NCBI GenBank assembly: GCA_016707585.1
Contig: JADJHL010000011.1
Span: forward strand, 434,001 to 498,000
Origin: Ignavibacteriales bacterium
GTDB taxonomy: Bacteria > Bacteroidota > Ignavibacteria > Ignavibacteriales > Ignavibacteriaceae
Reading direction: 5' to 3'
Length of the DNA: 64,000 nt
Shown here piece by piece: positions 1 through 8,201 of the stretch. The first letter of the stretch is position 1. The number at the start of each line of letters is the position of its first letter. The translations under genes and the position numbers were made by a program. Under the pieces are notes generated by a model that made no database searches, was not told the origin of the DNA, and saw only the letters and a program-made list of their open reading frames with translations.

Positions 1-55
1 GGTGGGGTTAAAAATTCACACACCTATTCATATAATATTATTTAATTTTCAGTAG

Positions 56-74
56 CGCAGGACTCCGTCCTGCG
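56..74. repeat. short REP-like palindrome
   Basis: An 8-bp perfect stem (CGCAGGAC / GTCCTGCG) closes on a 3-nt loop. It is much more G+C-rich than its surroundings, which is typical of small extragenic palindromes. It could also act as a terminator for a gene left of the window, but no T-tract follows. Confidence 0.5.
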
Positions 75-204
75 ATTCAACTCAAAGTAATAATATTTTT
101 TTCTAACTGAACACTAAAAACTTTCTCAAAATGCCTTCTGCATATTGCCTACTGATTCCTGCTCTGGCATCCGCACAAAAAAAATTACTATGCAGATGAC
201 ATAA

Positions 205-325
205 AAAATTTTGCGTTAAGAAAATGAATGAAGTGCAACGTCAAAGGCGAATGCTGTTTGACCCCGATTCAATCGGGGGAGTTCATTCGCCTTAGTGTAA
301 CGCAATTCATTTTTAGCAAAAGTTT
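205..325. repeat. foldback (MITE-like) element
   Basis: Two imperfect inverted arms, about 221-253 and 284-314, share AAAATGAAT, an ACGT/GTAACG-like segment and AAGGCGAATG. The arms extend outward through ATTTTGC / GCAAAAGT. At the centre is a tight hairpin, CCCCGATT-c-AATCGGGG (262-278). There is no coding capacity. The long two-armed fold resembles a mobile non-autonomous element or a structured intergenic repeat. Confidence 0.55.
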
Positions 326-330
326 TTAAA

Positions 331-370
331 GTCTTGACTTTTTGTTTCTTTTGTGTCAAGACAAAAGAAA
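331..370. repeat. interleaved inverted-repeat block
   Basis: Two perfect inverted repeats are interleaved: GTCTTGAC (331-338) with GTCAAGAC (355-362), and TTTCTTTTGT (345-354) with ACAAAAGAAA (361-370). The second partner strands share two bases, so the two helices compete at that edge. The block directly follows the foldback element and may belong to the same repeat unit. Confidence 0.5.
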
Positions 371-510
371 GAATAAACTTATTTACAACCTATCTGCCAT
401 CAGTCCCAATGCAAATTGGAATTACTTTTTTATTAAGCCGAAGATCCCACATTGCATTATTTACCCTCCCAAAAAATTTCCCATCCCTTAAATGGTTTAA
501 AACATAAATA

Positions 511-597
511 ACATAAAACCCCTACGGAGTTTAAAACTTTATGTATCAATCATTTTCCTACAAACATAAAACCCCTACAGGGTTATAAAACTTTATG
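511..597. repeat. two copies of a palindromic repeat
   Basis: Copy 1 (511-543) and copy 2 (564-597) share ACATAAAACCCCTAC at the left and AAAACTTTATG at the right. Each copy begins with CATAAA and ends with TTTATG, so it can fold back on itself. The 20-nt spacer between copies is unrelated. This is a small dispersed, probably REP-type, intergenic repeat present here as a direct pair. Confidence 0.6.
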
Positions 598-729
598 CAA
601 CAATTCATACTATATCTAAAAACCCCTCCCATTAGTAAGTCGTAGATCCCGGTTTGTCGGGAGGAAGGCTGGGCAGGGTTTTCCTATAAAACGAGTAAAT
701 TCATCAATTTCAAACAAAAATATAATTAT

Positions 730-960
730 ACCGTACATAATTACATAAAAAATGTTTATAATTCCAAATATATCGTACATAATTACACATAAATCGTAAA
801 TAATGTTTAACAATATGTTTATAATTATTTACAAAACGTAAATAATTCAAAACAAAACACACATAATTATATATAAAATGTAAATAATTTCAAATGTATC
901 GTATATAATTTTAAATGATATGTAAATAATTTAGTTTAAAACGCACATAATTTTCAAAAT
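730..960. repeat. 21-bp tandem array, 11 units
   Basis: The core ATAATT (once ATAATG) starts at 737, 758, 779, 800, 821, 842, 863, 884, 905, 926 and 947, an exact 21-bp step every time. Each core is preceded by a semi-conserved 5-mer (CGTAC, CGTAA, TGTTT, TGTAA, CGCAC and similar) and followed by about eight variable A/T-rich bases. A period of 21 bp is two helical turns, so every core lies on the same DNA face. There are plus-strand stop codons in the units, so it is not a coding repeat on that strand. Confidence 0.85.
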
Positions 961-1078
961 TCTTATAATAAAACAACGAGATGCTGTTTGTTAATAAAAG
1001 ATTTATTTAAAAGTCTAATAAGACATTAACGTTTGCCGATGATTTTTTAGTTAACAAACACACTGCTTGCCTTTGGCT

Positions 1079-1098
1079 TTCCCCTCTCGAGAGGGGAA
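1079..1098. repeat. perfect 20-bp palindrome, copy 1
   Basis: The sequence from TTCCCCTCTC to GAGAGGGGAA is a perfect palindrome. A near-identical copy lies at 4387-4406. In both, the palindrome is followed (in opposite orientations) by an A-rich stretch and a GG(T/G)G(A/T)GTTG-like tail, so the shared element is about 35 bp. Confidence 0.65.
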
Positions 1099-1351
1099 TT
1101 TAAAAGGTGAGTTGTTTCTTTTACTTTTAGTACTTAGTGGTAAAAAAATAATCATTCCCATAAAGATGGCTATGACAAAAATCCACAAAGAAAAACAAAC
1201 ACATAAAGTTCACAATGTAGTAGATAATATTTCTTTGATTTCCACTTTCGCGGGAATGAAGAGAGAATATATTTTTTAGCTTATCAATTGAACAATAAAT
1301 TTTTTAGTTCGTCTTACAGTGCAAAGAAATTTATTCTAAAAAGGAATGCCA

Positions 1352-2757
1352 ATGAAAACTGTTTTACTTTTATTAATCCTTTTAATCCAGGCAAGCATCT
1401 TTTCTCAAGACAATCTTAAAGAGTTAGATAATCTTTTAAACGATGCTGGTAAGTTGGATCTTTTTTCCGGTGTTGTCCTGGTTGCAGATAAAGAAAATGT
1501 ACAGTTTCTTAAAACATTCGGTTATGCTGATTGGGAAAATCAAACAAAAAATTTAACAGATACAAAATTTAATATCGGCTCCATCGGTAAATTATTTACA
1601 CAAATATTAATTGCACAGCTTATACAGGAAGGAAAATTAAATCTTACAGATAATCTTAAGTTATTGTATCCGCTTTATAATAACGAATATGATGAGAAGA
1701 TAACAGTAAAGCACCTGCTTGGTTTTTCCGCCGGGCTTGGTGATTATTTTATGATAGAAGAATTTGAAATGCATCCTGATAACTACAGATCGGTTGATGC
1801 TCTTTTGTCTATCATAAAAAACAGCCGCTGTTATATGAACCGGGTACATCCAGAGAGTATTCAAACTCCAGCTATGTTGTGCTTGGCGGAATAATCGAAA
1901 AACTAACAGGCAAAACCTACCAGGAAAATCTAAAGGAAAGAATTCTTAACCCTCTTGCAATGAATAATTCCGGTTTTATTTATAAAGACACCAAACGCAC
2001 AAACACAGCAAAAGGATTTATTATTAATCCTGATGGAACAAAAGAATCTACTTATGAAAGAATGCCAAATGTTCCAACCCCGGCCGGTGGAATGTTCTCG
2101 ACTGCGGAAGACTTGTTAAAATTAGACAGATCACTAATGAATGATAATGTTCTGCTTAACGATGAGCATAAGGTTTTACTGTTAAACAGATTTAACACTG
2201 ATATAAAAATCAGCTTTGCAGAGCTGCTTGCTAAACCGGATTTTGGAATGGGTATTGCGGGAGGCTCACCCGGCTGGAATGCAGTTTATGATCAGAACGT
2301 AGGCAATAAATACACTGTAATTATTCTTTCAAACTTTGATTTTGGTGCAGAAGTACTTATTGATAGAATAAATTCTGTGCTTAAGGAAGAAAAATATCCG
2401 CCGCTAAAGATGAGTGCAGGCAGATTTGTTTATGAAAAGATAAAAGAAAAAGGGGCGGAAGATTTTTCAGCTAATTATAAAGAATATCTTTCGGGTTATA
2501 CGATTGAACATGATGGAATGCTGAATATGATAGGTTATCAGTTCTTAAACAAGGGAATGATGGATGAAGCAATAGCGGTATTTATTATCAACACAAAGTA
2601 TTTTTCTGATATTGCGAACACTTATGACAGCCTGGGTGAAGCTTATATGTTAAAGGGTGAAAAGAAACTTGCACTAGAAAATTATAAAAAAAGTTTAGAG
2701 CTTAATCCGAATAATCAAAATGCCGAGATGAAGATAAATGAATTAAAGGAAGAATAA
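1352..2757 (+). CDS. beta-lactamase-family serine hydrolase with TPR tail (frame broken)
   Basis: Class C beta-lactamase/esterase-type (Beta-lactamase Pfam) exported hydrolase. A signal peptide (MKTVLLLLILL...FSQ) is followed by the nucleophile motif SIGK near residue 77 and HLLGFSAGLGDY, the usual lid segment. The second catalytic motif YSN lies in another frame. The first frame runs to 1894 and the second is open from about 1822. Rejoining them at the A6 run 1816-1821 restores PLLYEPGTSREYSNSSYVV. The later GIAGGSPGWNA segment replaces the KTG/HGG box, and the C-terminus carries a TPR (DSLGEAYMLKGEKKLALENY). The start at 1352 rather than 1346 places AAGGA at good spacing. Substrate unknown; a peptidase or esterase role in the periplasm is likely. 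Confidence 0.8.
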
Positions 2758-2824
2758 TGTTTATTAATCCTGTTCATATTATTTAATTAAAATACATAAA
2801 TCTTCTTTTCATAGATTCCATACA

Positions 2825-2847
2825 GCCTGCCTGCCGGATAGGCAAGC
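2825..2847. repeat. degenerate palindromic repeat
   Basis: GCCTGCCTGCCGG followed by ATAGGCAAGC can pair as TGCCT/AGGCA around a GCCGGAT loop. It is G+C-rich in an A+T-rich gap and resembles a decayed extragenic palindrome. No T-tract supports a terminator. Confidence 0.35.
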
Positions 2848-2940
2848 TTACCCTTCTGAATACAATAGTGTTTTTAATTCTCGCTGAGATTCTATAGTTT
2901 AATTGCACTTTGTCAAATAAAAATTAAAACTTGAAATTTT

Positions 2941-4229
2941 ATGAAAAAGCATTTATCAGTTTTATTAATCTTATTGGCTTTATGCTTAATTAATCTGCCA
3001 GCTCTTTCGCAAGACTGCACCTATAGCTGGTCGCCGCAAAATTCCGGCACAAAAGTATCTTTATATACTTGTAAAGCTGTTAACGAACTTGTCTGTTGGG
3101 CAGCTGGAGATGATGCAACGGTTCTGCGTACAACAGATGGTGGAATTAATTGGCTTAATGCTAACCCGCATCCCGGTATAATTATCGGAGAGGTCCGTAA
3201 TATGGAAGCATTAGATGAAACTACCGCATTAGTTACTACAGAAAGCCAGGCAAGCACTGCTGTTTATAAAACTACAGATGGAGGAAATTCGTGGAACGAG
3301 GTTTATGCAAACACCGAGGGCTTCATAAAAGGAATCAGAATGCTTGATCCGGTAAACGGCATTGCCATTGGTAATCCTATATCTGACATCTGGAATGTAT
3401 TATTAACAACTGATGGCGGGAACACCTGGCAGCCTTCCCCGAACCGTCCTTCAGCTAACATAATTCACCAGGCAGTCCACAATTCTTTCCAGGTATCTAT
3501 GCCGAATATTTACTGGGGAACAAGTTTTACATCCATTTTCCGTTCTACAGATGGAGGAATTACATACAATGAATATGAAACAACGGGTGCGGGCATTTAC
3601 ATTTTTTCGCTCTTTATTAATTCCAGTGGCATCGGTTTGGCAGCAAGCACAGAAATGAGCAGATCAACTGATGGAGGAATAACTTTTCAGCCACACTCCG
3701 TGCCCGGCTATGGCAATATAAACGGAATAGAAAGTTCCGGTAGTAATTTTGGTTTATCAGGGGTGAAAAAATATTTCACAGCACAGATGATGGACTCAAT
3801 TGGATAGATGAATATACTACACCGTCAACTTTAACTTTGAATCATATAGATTTCCCGAATAATTTAAATGAATGTCAAATGGGCTGGGCAGTCGGATATG
3901 GAGGGACTATTTGTAAAATGACGGGCAGTGGAGCTACTTCTGTGGATAATCAAAATGAAATGTCGATGGTGTTCGAGCTCAAACAGAATTATCCGAATCC
4001 GTTTAATCCGGTTACTATAATCCAATACACAATAGGTAGTAAACAAACTGTTAAAGTAAAAGTTTATGATATTATTGGAAATGAAATTGTAACACTCGTA
4101 AACAACGAACAGTCTGAAGGTAAGTACGAGGTTAAGTTTGATGGAAGTTTACTTTCGTCAGGAATTTATTTTTATAAATTGCAAGCCGGTGATTTTACAC
4201 AATTAAGAAAAATGATCTTGCTGAAATAG
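2941..4229 (+). CDS. type IX-secreted YCF48/BNR-propeller protein (frame broken)
   Basis: Secreted beta-propeller protein. A signal peptide (MKKHLSVLLILLALCLINLPALSQ) is followed by repeated TTDGG.SW / STDGGITY blades typical of YCF48/sortilin-type propellers. The C-terminal about 80 residues hold LKQNYPNPFNPVT...VYDIIGNEIVTLVN...GIYFYKLQAGDF, the type A sorting domain used by type IX secretion. The first frame stops at 3807 and the second is open well before 3837. Adding one A to the A6 run 3766-3771 joins them as GVKKIFHSTDDGLNWIDEY, restoring another blade. Surface-attached or secreted; the ligand is not deducible. Confidence 0.8.
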
Positions 4230-4386
4230 AATATCATTACCAGAAGTTTATGTTTGTTGCCCGGGTGTATAAGTATAACATAATGAAACCTAACAAGATT
4301 ATAACAATACTGCCAATTTTCTTTTCTTGTAATCTAGATTCTCGATCAAGTTGTGAATGACAGGAAAAAGCAACACACCCCTTTTG

Positions 4387-4406
4387 TTCCCCTCTCGGGA
4401 GGGGAA
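4387..4406. repeat. 20-bp palindrome, copy 2
   Basis: This differs from the copy at 1079-1098 by one base (CTCGGGAGG instead of CTCGAGAGG) and lies in opposite orientation relative to its GTGTGTTG-like tail (about 4370-4386). The surrounding 4230-4471 gap otherwise holds no gene. Confidence 0.6.
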
Positions 4407-4471
4407 ATGAATGCATAGTTTTTTTTAATGTTTGGATACTTCAAAAAACAACATTACCCCAGCGTAATCAC

Positions 4472-5020
4472 TTATCCATTTACTCTATACCACAGAAGAG
4501 AAGCATTTAAAGCTATATGACAGTATTTTTCAAAATCATTTGGATTAGTTTTTATGTCCTTATAGTATAGCTTAAAGTTTATCTCTTCAGATTCCCATAT
4601 TATACCGCCTGTAAAATAAGCTTTAAGTCTGCCCACAAAAACCAAGTAATCGTTGTCGTTCTGAAATTTAAAAATATAAGCCTGTCCAACCTGTTGTTTG
4701 TAAAGTTCTTCCTCTGTCATTTGGATGGGATAAAATGTGGTGTTAAAATTAAACGAGCCGCTAACTTTGCCGCCACAATAAATTTTTGTTATGGAGCCGG
4801 AACAAATCATTTGTTCTGCACCATACGGAGGGTAATCGTTATTAACTTTATCGCAATATGCATTGGGCACAGCGATATATAAGTAAATAGTTGGTTCTTG
4901 AGCAGTGGCCCATTTTGTTTTTTCACACTCGTCATTTTGCTCGGGAATAGTATCACAGTTATTAAAAATAAAAGCTGATACCAAAAGAATAAAAACAAAG
5001 TATAATCTAGAGTGTTGCAT
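4472..5020 (-). CDS. hypothetical lipoprotein
   Basis: The product begins MQHSRLYFVFILLVSAFIFNNC, a lipoprotein signal peptide with the lipidated cysteine at the end, so it is expected in the periplasmic leaflet or outer membrane. The mature part of about 160 residues has four or more cysteines (AYCDK, MICSG, IYCGG, YCHIA) that may form disulfides. The fold is not recognised. An upstream ATG at 5038 is possible, but AAGG sits nine bases before the ATG at 5020, which I prefer. It is transcribed divergently from the next gene to the right. Confidence 0.65.
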   Translation of the reverse strand: MQHSRLYFVFILLVSAFIFNNCDTIPEQNDECEKTKWATAQEPTIYLYIAVPNAYCDKVNNDYPPYGAEQMICSGSITKIYCGGKVSGSFNFNTTFYPIQMTEEELYKQQVGQAYIFKFQNDNDYLVFVGRLKAYFTGGIIWESEEINFKLYYKDIKTNPNDFEKYCHIALNASLLWYRVNG

Positions 5021-5038
5021 ACTTACCATCCTTTGCAT

Positions 5039-5373
5039 AAAAGATTTTAAAAATTGTTTTGATCAGACACATATCTGCATCATCAACAAACCTTGTTATA
5101 AGTATCTTTACATCAGAGCTCCCCTGAGCAAAGAAGAATGGGGTACAAAATTTTTTATTGTTACGGATTATTGTTACAAATGCCTTTTAAACTTAAAGCA
5201 TAAAATGAATAAGTTCAATTAACATTTGGCAAGCAAAAATATACACCACTCTTCTTTATCTTCCGATTGATTGTGACTGGCTCTTTCTAGGGTGAATTGA
5301 AAGCATATGTTTTTTTGTTAGAAAAATTATTCCAATTTTTACATATACATTTATTATTTAAGGGGCGCGGGTT
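5039..5373. other. divergent intergenic gap
   Basis: This 335-bp A/T-rich gap lies between the minus-strand lipoprotein gene and the plus-strand TonB-domain gene, so promoters for both should be here. The only structure noticed is a weak CTCCCCT...ATGGGGTA pairing near 5105-5145. No convincing promoter hexamers or gene were identified. Confidence 0.4.
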
Positions 5374-5766
5374 ATGTTTAAATATTTTTTAGGGTTTTTA
5401 TTAATAATTTTAAGTTCGACAATTTTCTCACAAGCAAACAAACCCGGTGAAACAGATTATAGTTCCAGGTATTTTATTGCAGTTGAAGAAATGCCTGATC
5501 CCATAGGTGGAGTAGATTCAATCCAATCAAAGGTATATTACACTAAAGAAGCAAAAGATGCGGAGATTGAGGGAAAGATCTACACATTAGTATATATAAA
5601 TGAAAAGGGTGATGTTGATAGTACAAAAATATTAAAAGGGTTAGGTTACGGACTGGACGAAGTAGTAAGCAATGGATTGATGAAATTAAAATTTGTACCG
5701 GGCAAACACAAAGGTAGAAATGTTAAAGTTCAAGTATCAATACCCGTAGTGTTTAAGCTGGATTAG
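5374..5766 (+). CDS. exported protein with TonB C-terminal domain
   Basis: A 130-residue product with signal peptide MFKYFLGFLLIILSSTIFSQ. The rest matches the TonB C-terminal domain pattern: GGVDSIQSKVYYTKEAKDAEIEGKIYTLVYINEKGDVDSTKILKGLGYG... ending in VPVVFKL-like strands. Full TonB proteins have an N-terminal membrane anchor and a Pro-rich linker, and neither is present. Energy transduction from ExbBD is therefore unlikely, and the domain may act as a soluble periplasmic adaptor. The barrel gene 5819 follows 52 bp later on the same strand. Confidence 0.75.
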   Translation: MFKYFLGFLLIILSSTIFSQANKPGETDYSSRYFIAVEEMPDPIGGVDSIQSKVYYTKEAKDAEIEGKIYTLVYINEKGDVDSTKILKGLGYGLDEVVSNGLMKLKFVPGKHKGRNVKVQVSIPVVFKLD

Positions 5767-5818
5767 AAATTAAAAAATCATTTAGTCATTTTATTTAATA
5801 ATTAGACAAGGGCTTTTT

Positions 5819-6322
5819 ATGAAACATTTTATTTCCGTTCTATTACTAGCAATATTAGTATTAGCTACAAACATATCTGCGCAAGAACATCGTGCAGGTA
5901 AATTCGGAATTGGCTATTCCGGAAATTTTACATCGGAAACAAATGTAATAACAGCAACAATTTGGGCAATAGATGATCTTGCAATTGAACCTCAATTTGG
6001 ATTCAACACTATAAGTGTCGATGAAGGACCGGACGCCTCAGCATATCGTGTTGGACTTGGAGCTTTATATTATTTAAGCAACACAAAAGTTCTTCCGTAT
6101 GTTGGATTAAGAGTAAATGCCGCAATAGCAACAATGGCAAGCCATACATATACCGACATAACGTATTCAGCTGTATTTGGCGGTGATTATTTTGTAAGTG
6201 ATTGGTTTAGTGTAGGTGCAGAATTACGATTGAATTACGGGAAAACAGATAAAGATTTTTCACCATTATACCTAGTTGAATATGCAGATATATTTTTTTA
6301 CAGAGCAGGTATTAAATATTAA
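5819..6322 (+). CDS. outer-membrane beta-barrel protein
   Basis: A signal peptide (MKHFISVLLLAILVLATNISAQ) is followed by about 145 residues of alternating hydrophobic strands: GKFGIGYSGNF, NVITATIWAIDDLAIEPQFGF, YRVGLGALYYL, LPYVGLRVNAA, WFSVGAELRLNYG. The protein ends in an aromatic strand, FFYRAGIKY. This is the pattern of a small eight-stranded OmpA/OmpW-like porin-type barrel. AAGGG precedes the ATG. It follows the TonB-domain gene and may be co-transcribed with it. Function unknown. Confidence 0.75.
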   Translation: MKHFISVLLLAILVLATNISAQEHRAGKFGIGYSGNFTSETNVITATIWAIDDLAIEPQFGFNTISVDEGPDASAYRVGLGALYYLSNTKVLPYVGLRVNAAIATMASHTYTDITYSAVFGGDYFVSDWFSVGAELRLNYGKTDKDFSPLYLVEYADIFFYRAGIKY

Positions 6323-6343
6323 ACTATATTTTAATTAATCACT

Positions 6344-6840
6344 ATGAAAAGATTAATAATTATACTGGCAAGTTTAGTTCTAATACAATCCTGTGAAGAA
6401 GAAGGAATGTCTTTGATCCAACATATTTTATGGATGGATTTAAAGGAATTACTTTTACGGGACCAGAATCACCAGATTCTTTTGGCGGTGACGCAACTGA
6501 TTGGTGCACCGAGTGTGGCAGTTCAAATTTAGTATTGAAGCCTGATAGTATAACTCATGAAGAACCTGGAGTGGCATGTTTTAGTTTTGAACCGTGCTAT
6601 CCAAACCCCACAAATGTAAACGGCTCTACAAAGCTTAGATACTCAATTGCTGAAGAAATGAACATTAAGATATATATGATTGATAAGCATTATAATGTTT
6701 TAAAAGTATTGGTAGATAGAGTTCATAGTTCTGGTACATATGAAGTTACGTGTGATTTAACAGGATTGGCCCCGGATGTTTATAGGTTTATAGCAGAAAC
6801 AGATATTCATTTTTGTAAAGGCGATTTGCTTATTCAGTAA
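6344..6840 (+). CDS. lipoprotein with type IX-like C-terminal domain (frame broken)
   Basis: The N-terminus MKRLIIILASLVLIQSC is a lipoprotein signal. After CEEEG the frame is lost: the first frame ends at 6532, while the frame open from about 6410 reads DPTYFMDGFKGITFTGPESPD and continues to 6840. One base added near 6397-6410 rejoins them. The C-terminal half (CYPNPTNVNGSTKLRYSIAEEMNIKIYMIDKH...GTYEVTCDLTGLAPDVYRFIAETD) resembles the FlgD-like/type A sorting fold, with YPNP conserved. It lies 21 bp after the barrel gene and is probably in the same operon. Function unknown. Confidence 0.65.
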
Positions 6841-6907
6841 TAAGATTATTGAAGTGGATAAATTAACCCGATAAAAATCAGGGCGGGAATGACAGGAATA
6901 TAAAACA

Positions 6908-6930
6908 GGGCACGATGAACTTTCGTGCCC
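6908..6930. terminator. hairpin between convergent genes
   Basis: GGGCACGA and TCGTGCCC form an 8-bp stem around a 7-nt loop, just downstream of the minus-strand gene ending at 6942 and of the plus-strand gene ending at 6840. A-rich or T-rich flanks lie on both sides, so it is a likely bidirectional terminator. Confidence 0.7.
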
Positions 6931-6941
6931 AAAAGAAATAA

Positions 6942-7400
6942 TTATTTTAAGTGTATCTCACGCATCAATTTAGTACCACGCAAATCTCTTATCTCATCAT
7001 AGTTTGTAATTGTTGATTGATATTTGTCTCCCATTTTATCTCTAATCTTTTTTTCTATGGCATCAAATTTTGCGTCTCTGCTTTCGTCAGGATCAAGTGC
7101 AGCCATATTTTTATTTTCAATCATTAATACAATATCAAAGTCATCTTTGTTTGCAGGATTACCCACTAATATTTTGTATGAAACAATAAGTCCTTCTTTT
7201 TTTGCTTCATCCATATTTGCAACCCATGTACTAGCTAAGCCTTTTAAATAATCATCACTTTTGTTTGCCCCTGTTCTTACAAATGTAAGCGACCACACAG
7301 TTCCATCTTTATAAAGATCGTCATCCTGTGCAGAAGTTTGATCAAAAGGGACAAAACACAAGAAAGAAAAAAGGAAAGAAAAAATAAAAACAGTTTTCAT
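6942..7400 (-). CDS. conserved exported protein, unknown function
   Basis: The signal peptide MKTVFIFSFLFSFLCFVPFDQTSAQ implies export. The mature 125-residue part (YKDGTVWSLTFVRTGANKSDDYLKGLASTWVANMDEAKKEGLIVSYKIL...) has the strand-helix rhythm of dimeric alpha+beta barrel proteins, but no family is assigned with confidence. A strong ribosome-binding site, AGGAGG, is placed about seven bases before the ATG, which fixes the start. A terminator hairpin lies 12 bp downstream. Confidence 0.7.
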   Translation of the reverse strand: MKTVFIFSFLFSFLCFVPFDQTSAQDDDLYKDGTVWSLTFVRTGANKSDDYLKGLASTWVANMDEAKKEGLIVSYKILVGNPANKDDFDIVLMIENKNMAALDPDESRDAKFDAIEKKIRDKMGDKYQSTITNYDEIRDLRGTKLMREIHLK

Positions 7401-7740
7401 AGTGCCTCCTATAAAAATTAATAATTAGTAGAACGATTTGAAGTTAGTATAACTAATAACTTCTGGAATGATATTAAGTAATATAAAAGTTATTACCTAT
7501 CAGGCTTGATAATGTTAATAATTTCTTGAGTTGTTAATTAGTGAGGTGGAGCAGTTGAAAGTAATTGTTGTAATGCTTTAACTAAGCAGAGTGAAGAGTA
7601 ATTAAAAAATTATTCTTACATCATTTTAATTATATGTTTAAAATGTTCTGAAAGTAAAAATCATTAATTAAACTTGAGAACAGATGATAAAAAAACCTTC
7701 CGCAGTTGGAAGGTTTAGTTGCAAAAACGTTTATTCCATT
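7401..7740. other. intergenic gap with terminator only
   Basis: 340 bp of A/T-rich sequence upstream of the minus-strand gene starting at 7400. The terminator hairpin at 7693-7716 belongs to the next gene on the right. Nothing else is recognised. Confidence 0.5.
7693..7716 (-). terminator. rho-independent terminator
   Basis: A perfect 9-bp stem, AAACCTTCC / GGAAGGTTT, closes on a 6-nt loop. On the minus strand it is followed by a run of T. It lies 25 bp past the stop of the DUF4234-like gene and is its likely terminator. Confidence 0.8.
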
Positions 7741-8079
7741 TTAAGGAGTAACAATTCTATTCTGGTCAGCTTTTCTATTCATTTCTGTTTGTACGATAAA
7801 CCAGACAGCCGGCGCGAATACAACCCATAAAAGCCATAAGATCCATTTGTTGAAATGATCTGGTGAGACTTTTTCATATAACTCCGAGAATTTATAATAC
7901 GACCAAAGACCAGCGAATGGTACAAAAAGTAAAACCGTCCACAAAGCTGGAGAGGCTTCCATATCTTTACCAACATATTTCATTTCTTCAGAAATTTTAT
8001 AAAACCAGTAGATTCCATATATAGCAAATTTTATTATAATTAAATCGATCTGGCCGATCATGTTTTTTTTTTTAATCAT
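7741..8079 (-). CDS. DUF4234-like small membrane protein
   Basis: The 112-residue product has three hydrophobic segments: IDLIIIKFAIYGIYWFYKI, ALWTVLLFVPFAGLWSYY and WILWLLWVVFAPAVWFIV. The IYGIYWFYK...E signature resembles DUF4234 inner-membrane proteins. AAGGA sits eight bases before the ATG at 8079, which supports this start over the internal Met7. Function unknown. Confidence 0.6.
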   Translation of the reverse strand: MIKKKNMIGQIDLIIIKFAIYGIYWFYKISEEMKYVGKDMEASPALWTVLLFVPFAGLWSYYKFSELYEKVSPDHFNKWILWLLWVVFAPAVWFIVQTEMNRKADQNRIVTP

Positions 8080-8201
8080 GTAGATGTTCCTTAAGAGGTT
8101 TTAAATAATTAATTATAATAAAGAAAATCATTTGGGAATAAAAAATAAAGAATAGGTAGGGTTAATCAAAAATAATTGTTGTTATAACTTTAAAAGATTT
8201 A

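Larger units (their letters stand above)
1..1345. other. gene-free, repeat-rich leader region
   Basis: No credible coding sequence is seen in these 1.3 kb. The open frames present fall inside palindromes or in the 21-bp repeat array and show no protein-like composition. The region instead collects a short G+C palindrome (56-74), a foldback element (about 205-325), an interleaved inverted-repeat block (331-370), two copies of a 33-bp palindromic repeat (511-597), a periodic 21-bp array (730-960) and a perfect 20-bp palindrome (1079-1098). It looks like an intergenic landing zone for small non-coding repeats. Confidence 0.7.

Noticed and set aside
616..813. Minus-strand open frame of 65 codons with a seven-residue repeat (VIMYDIF-like)
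   Set aside because: The heptad is only the 21-bp DNA repeat read as codons; it starts at TTG, is closed by a stop in the next repeat and has no ribosome-binding site.
730..960. CRISPR array
   Set aside because: Repeats are 21-bp units with only about eight variable bases, far too short for spacers, and no cas genes are present.
1067..1279. Plus-strand frame of 70 codons
   Set aside because: It spans the 20-bp palindrome and other repeat fragments and has no protein-like pattern.
3766..3771. Programmed frameshift in the first type IX cargo gene
   Set aside because: The A run here is not in the X-XXY-YYZ frame, so a missed A in sequencing is the better explanation.
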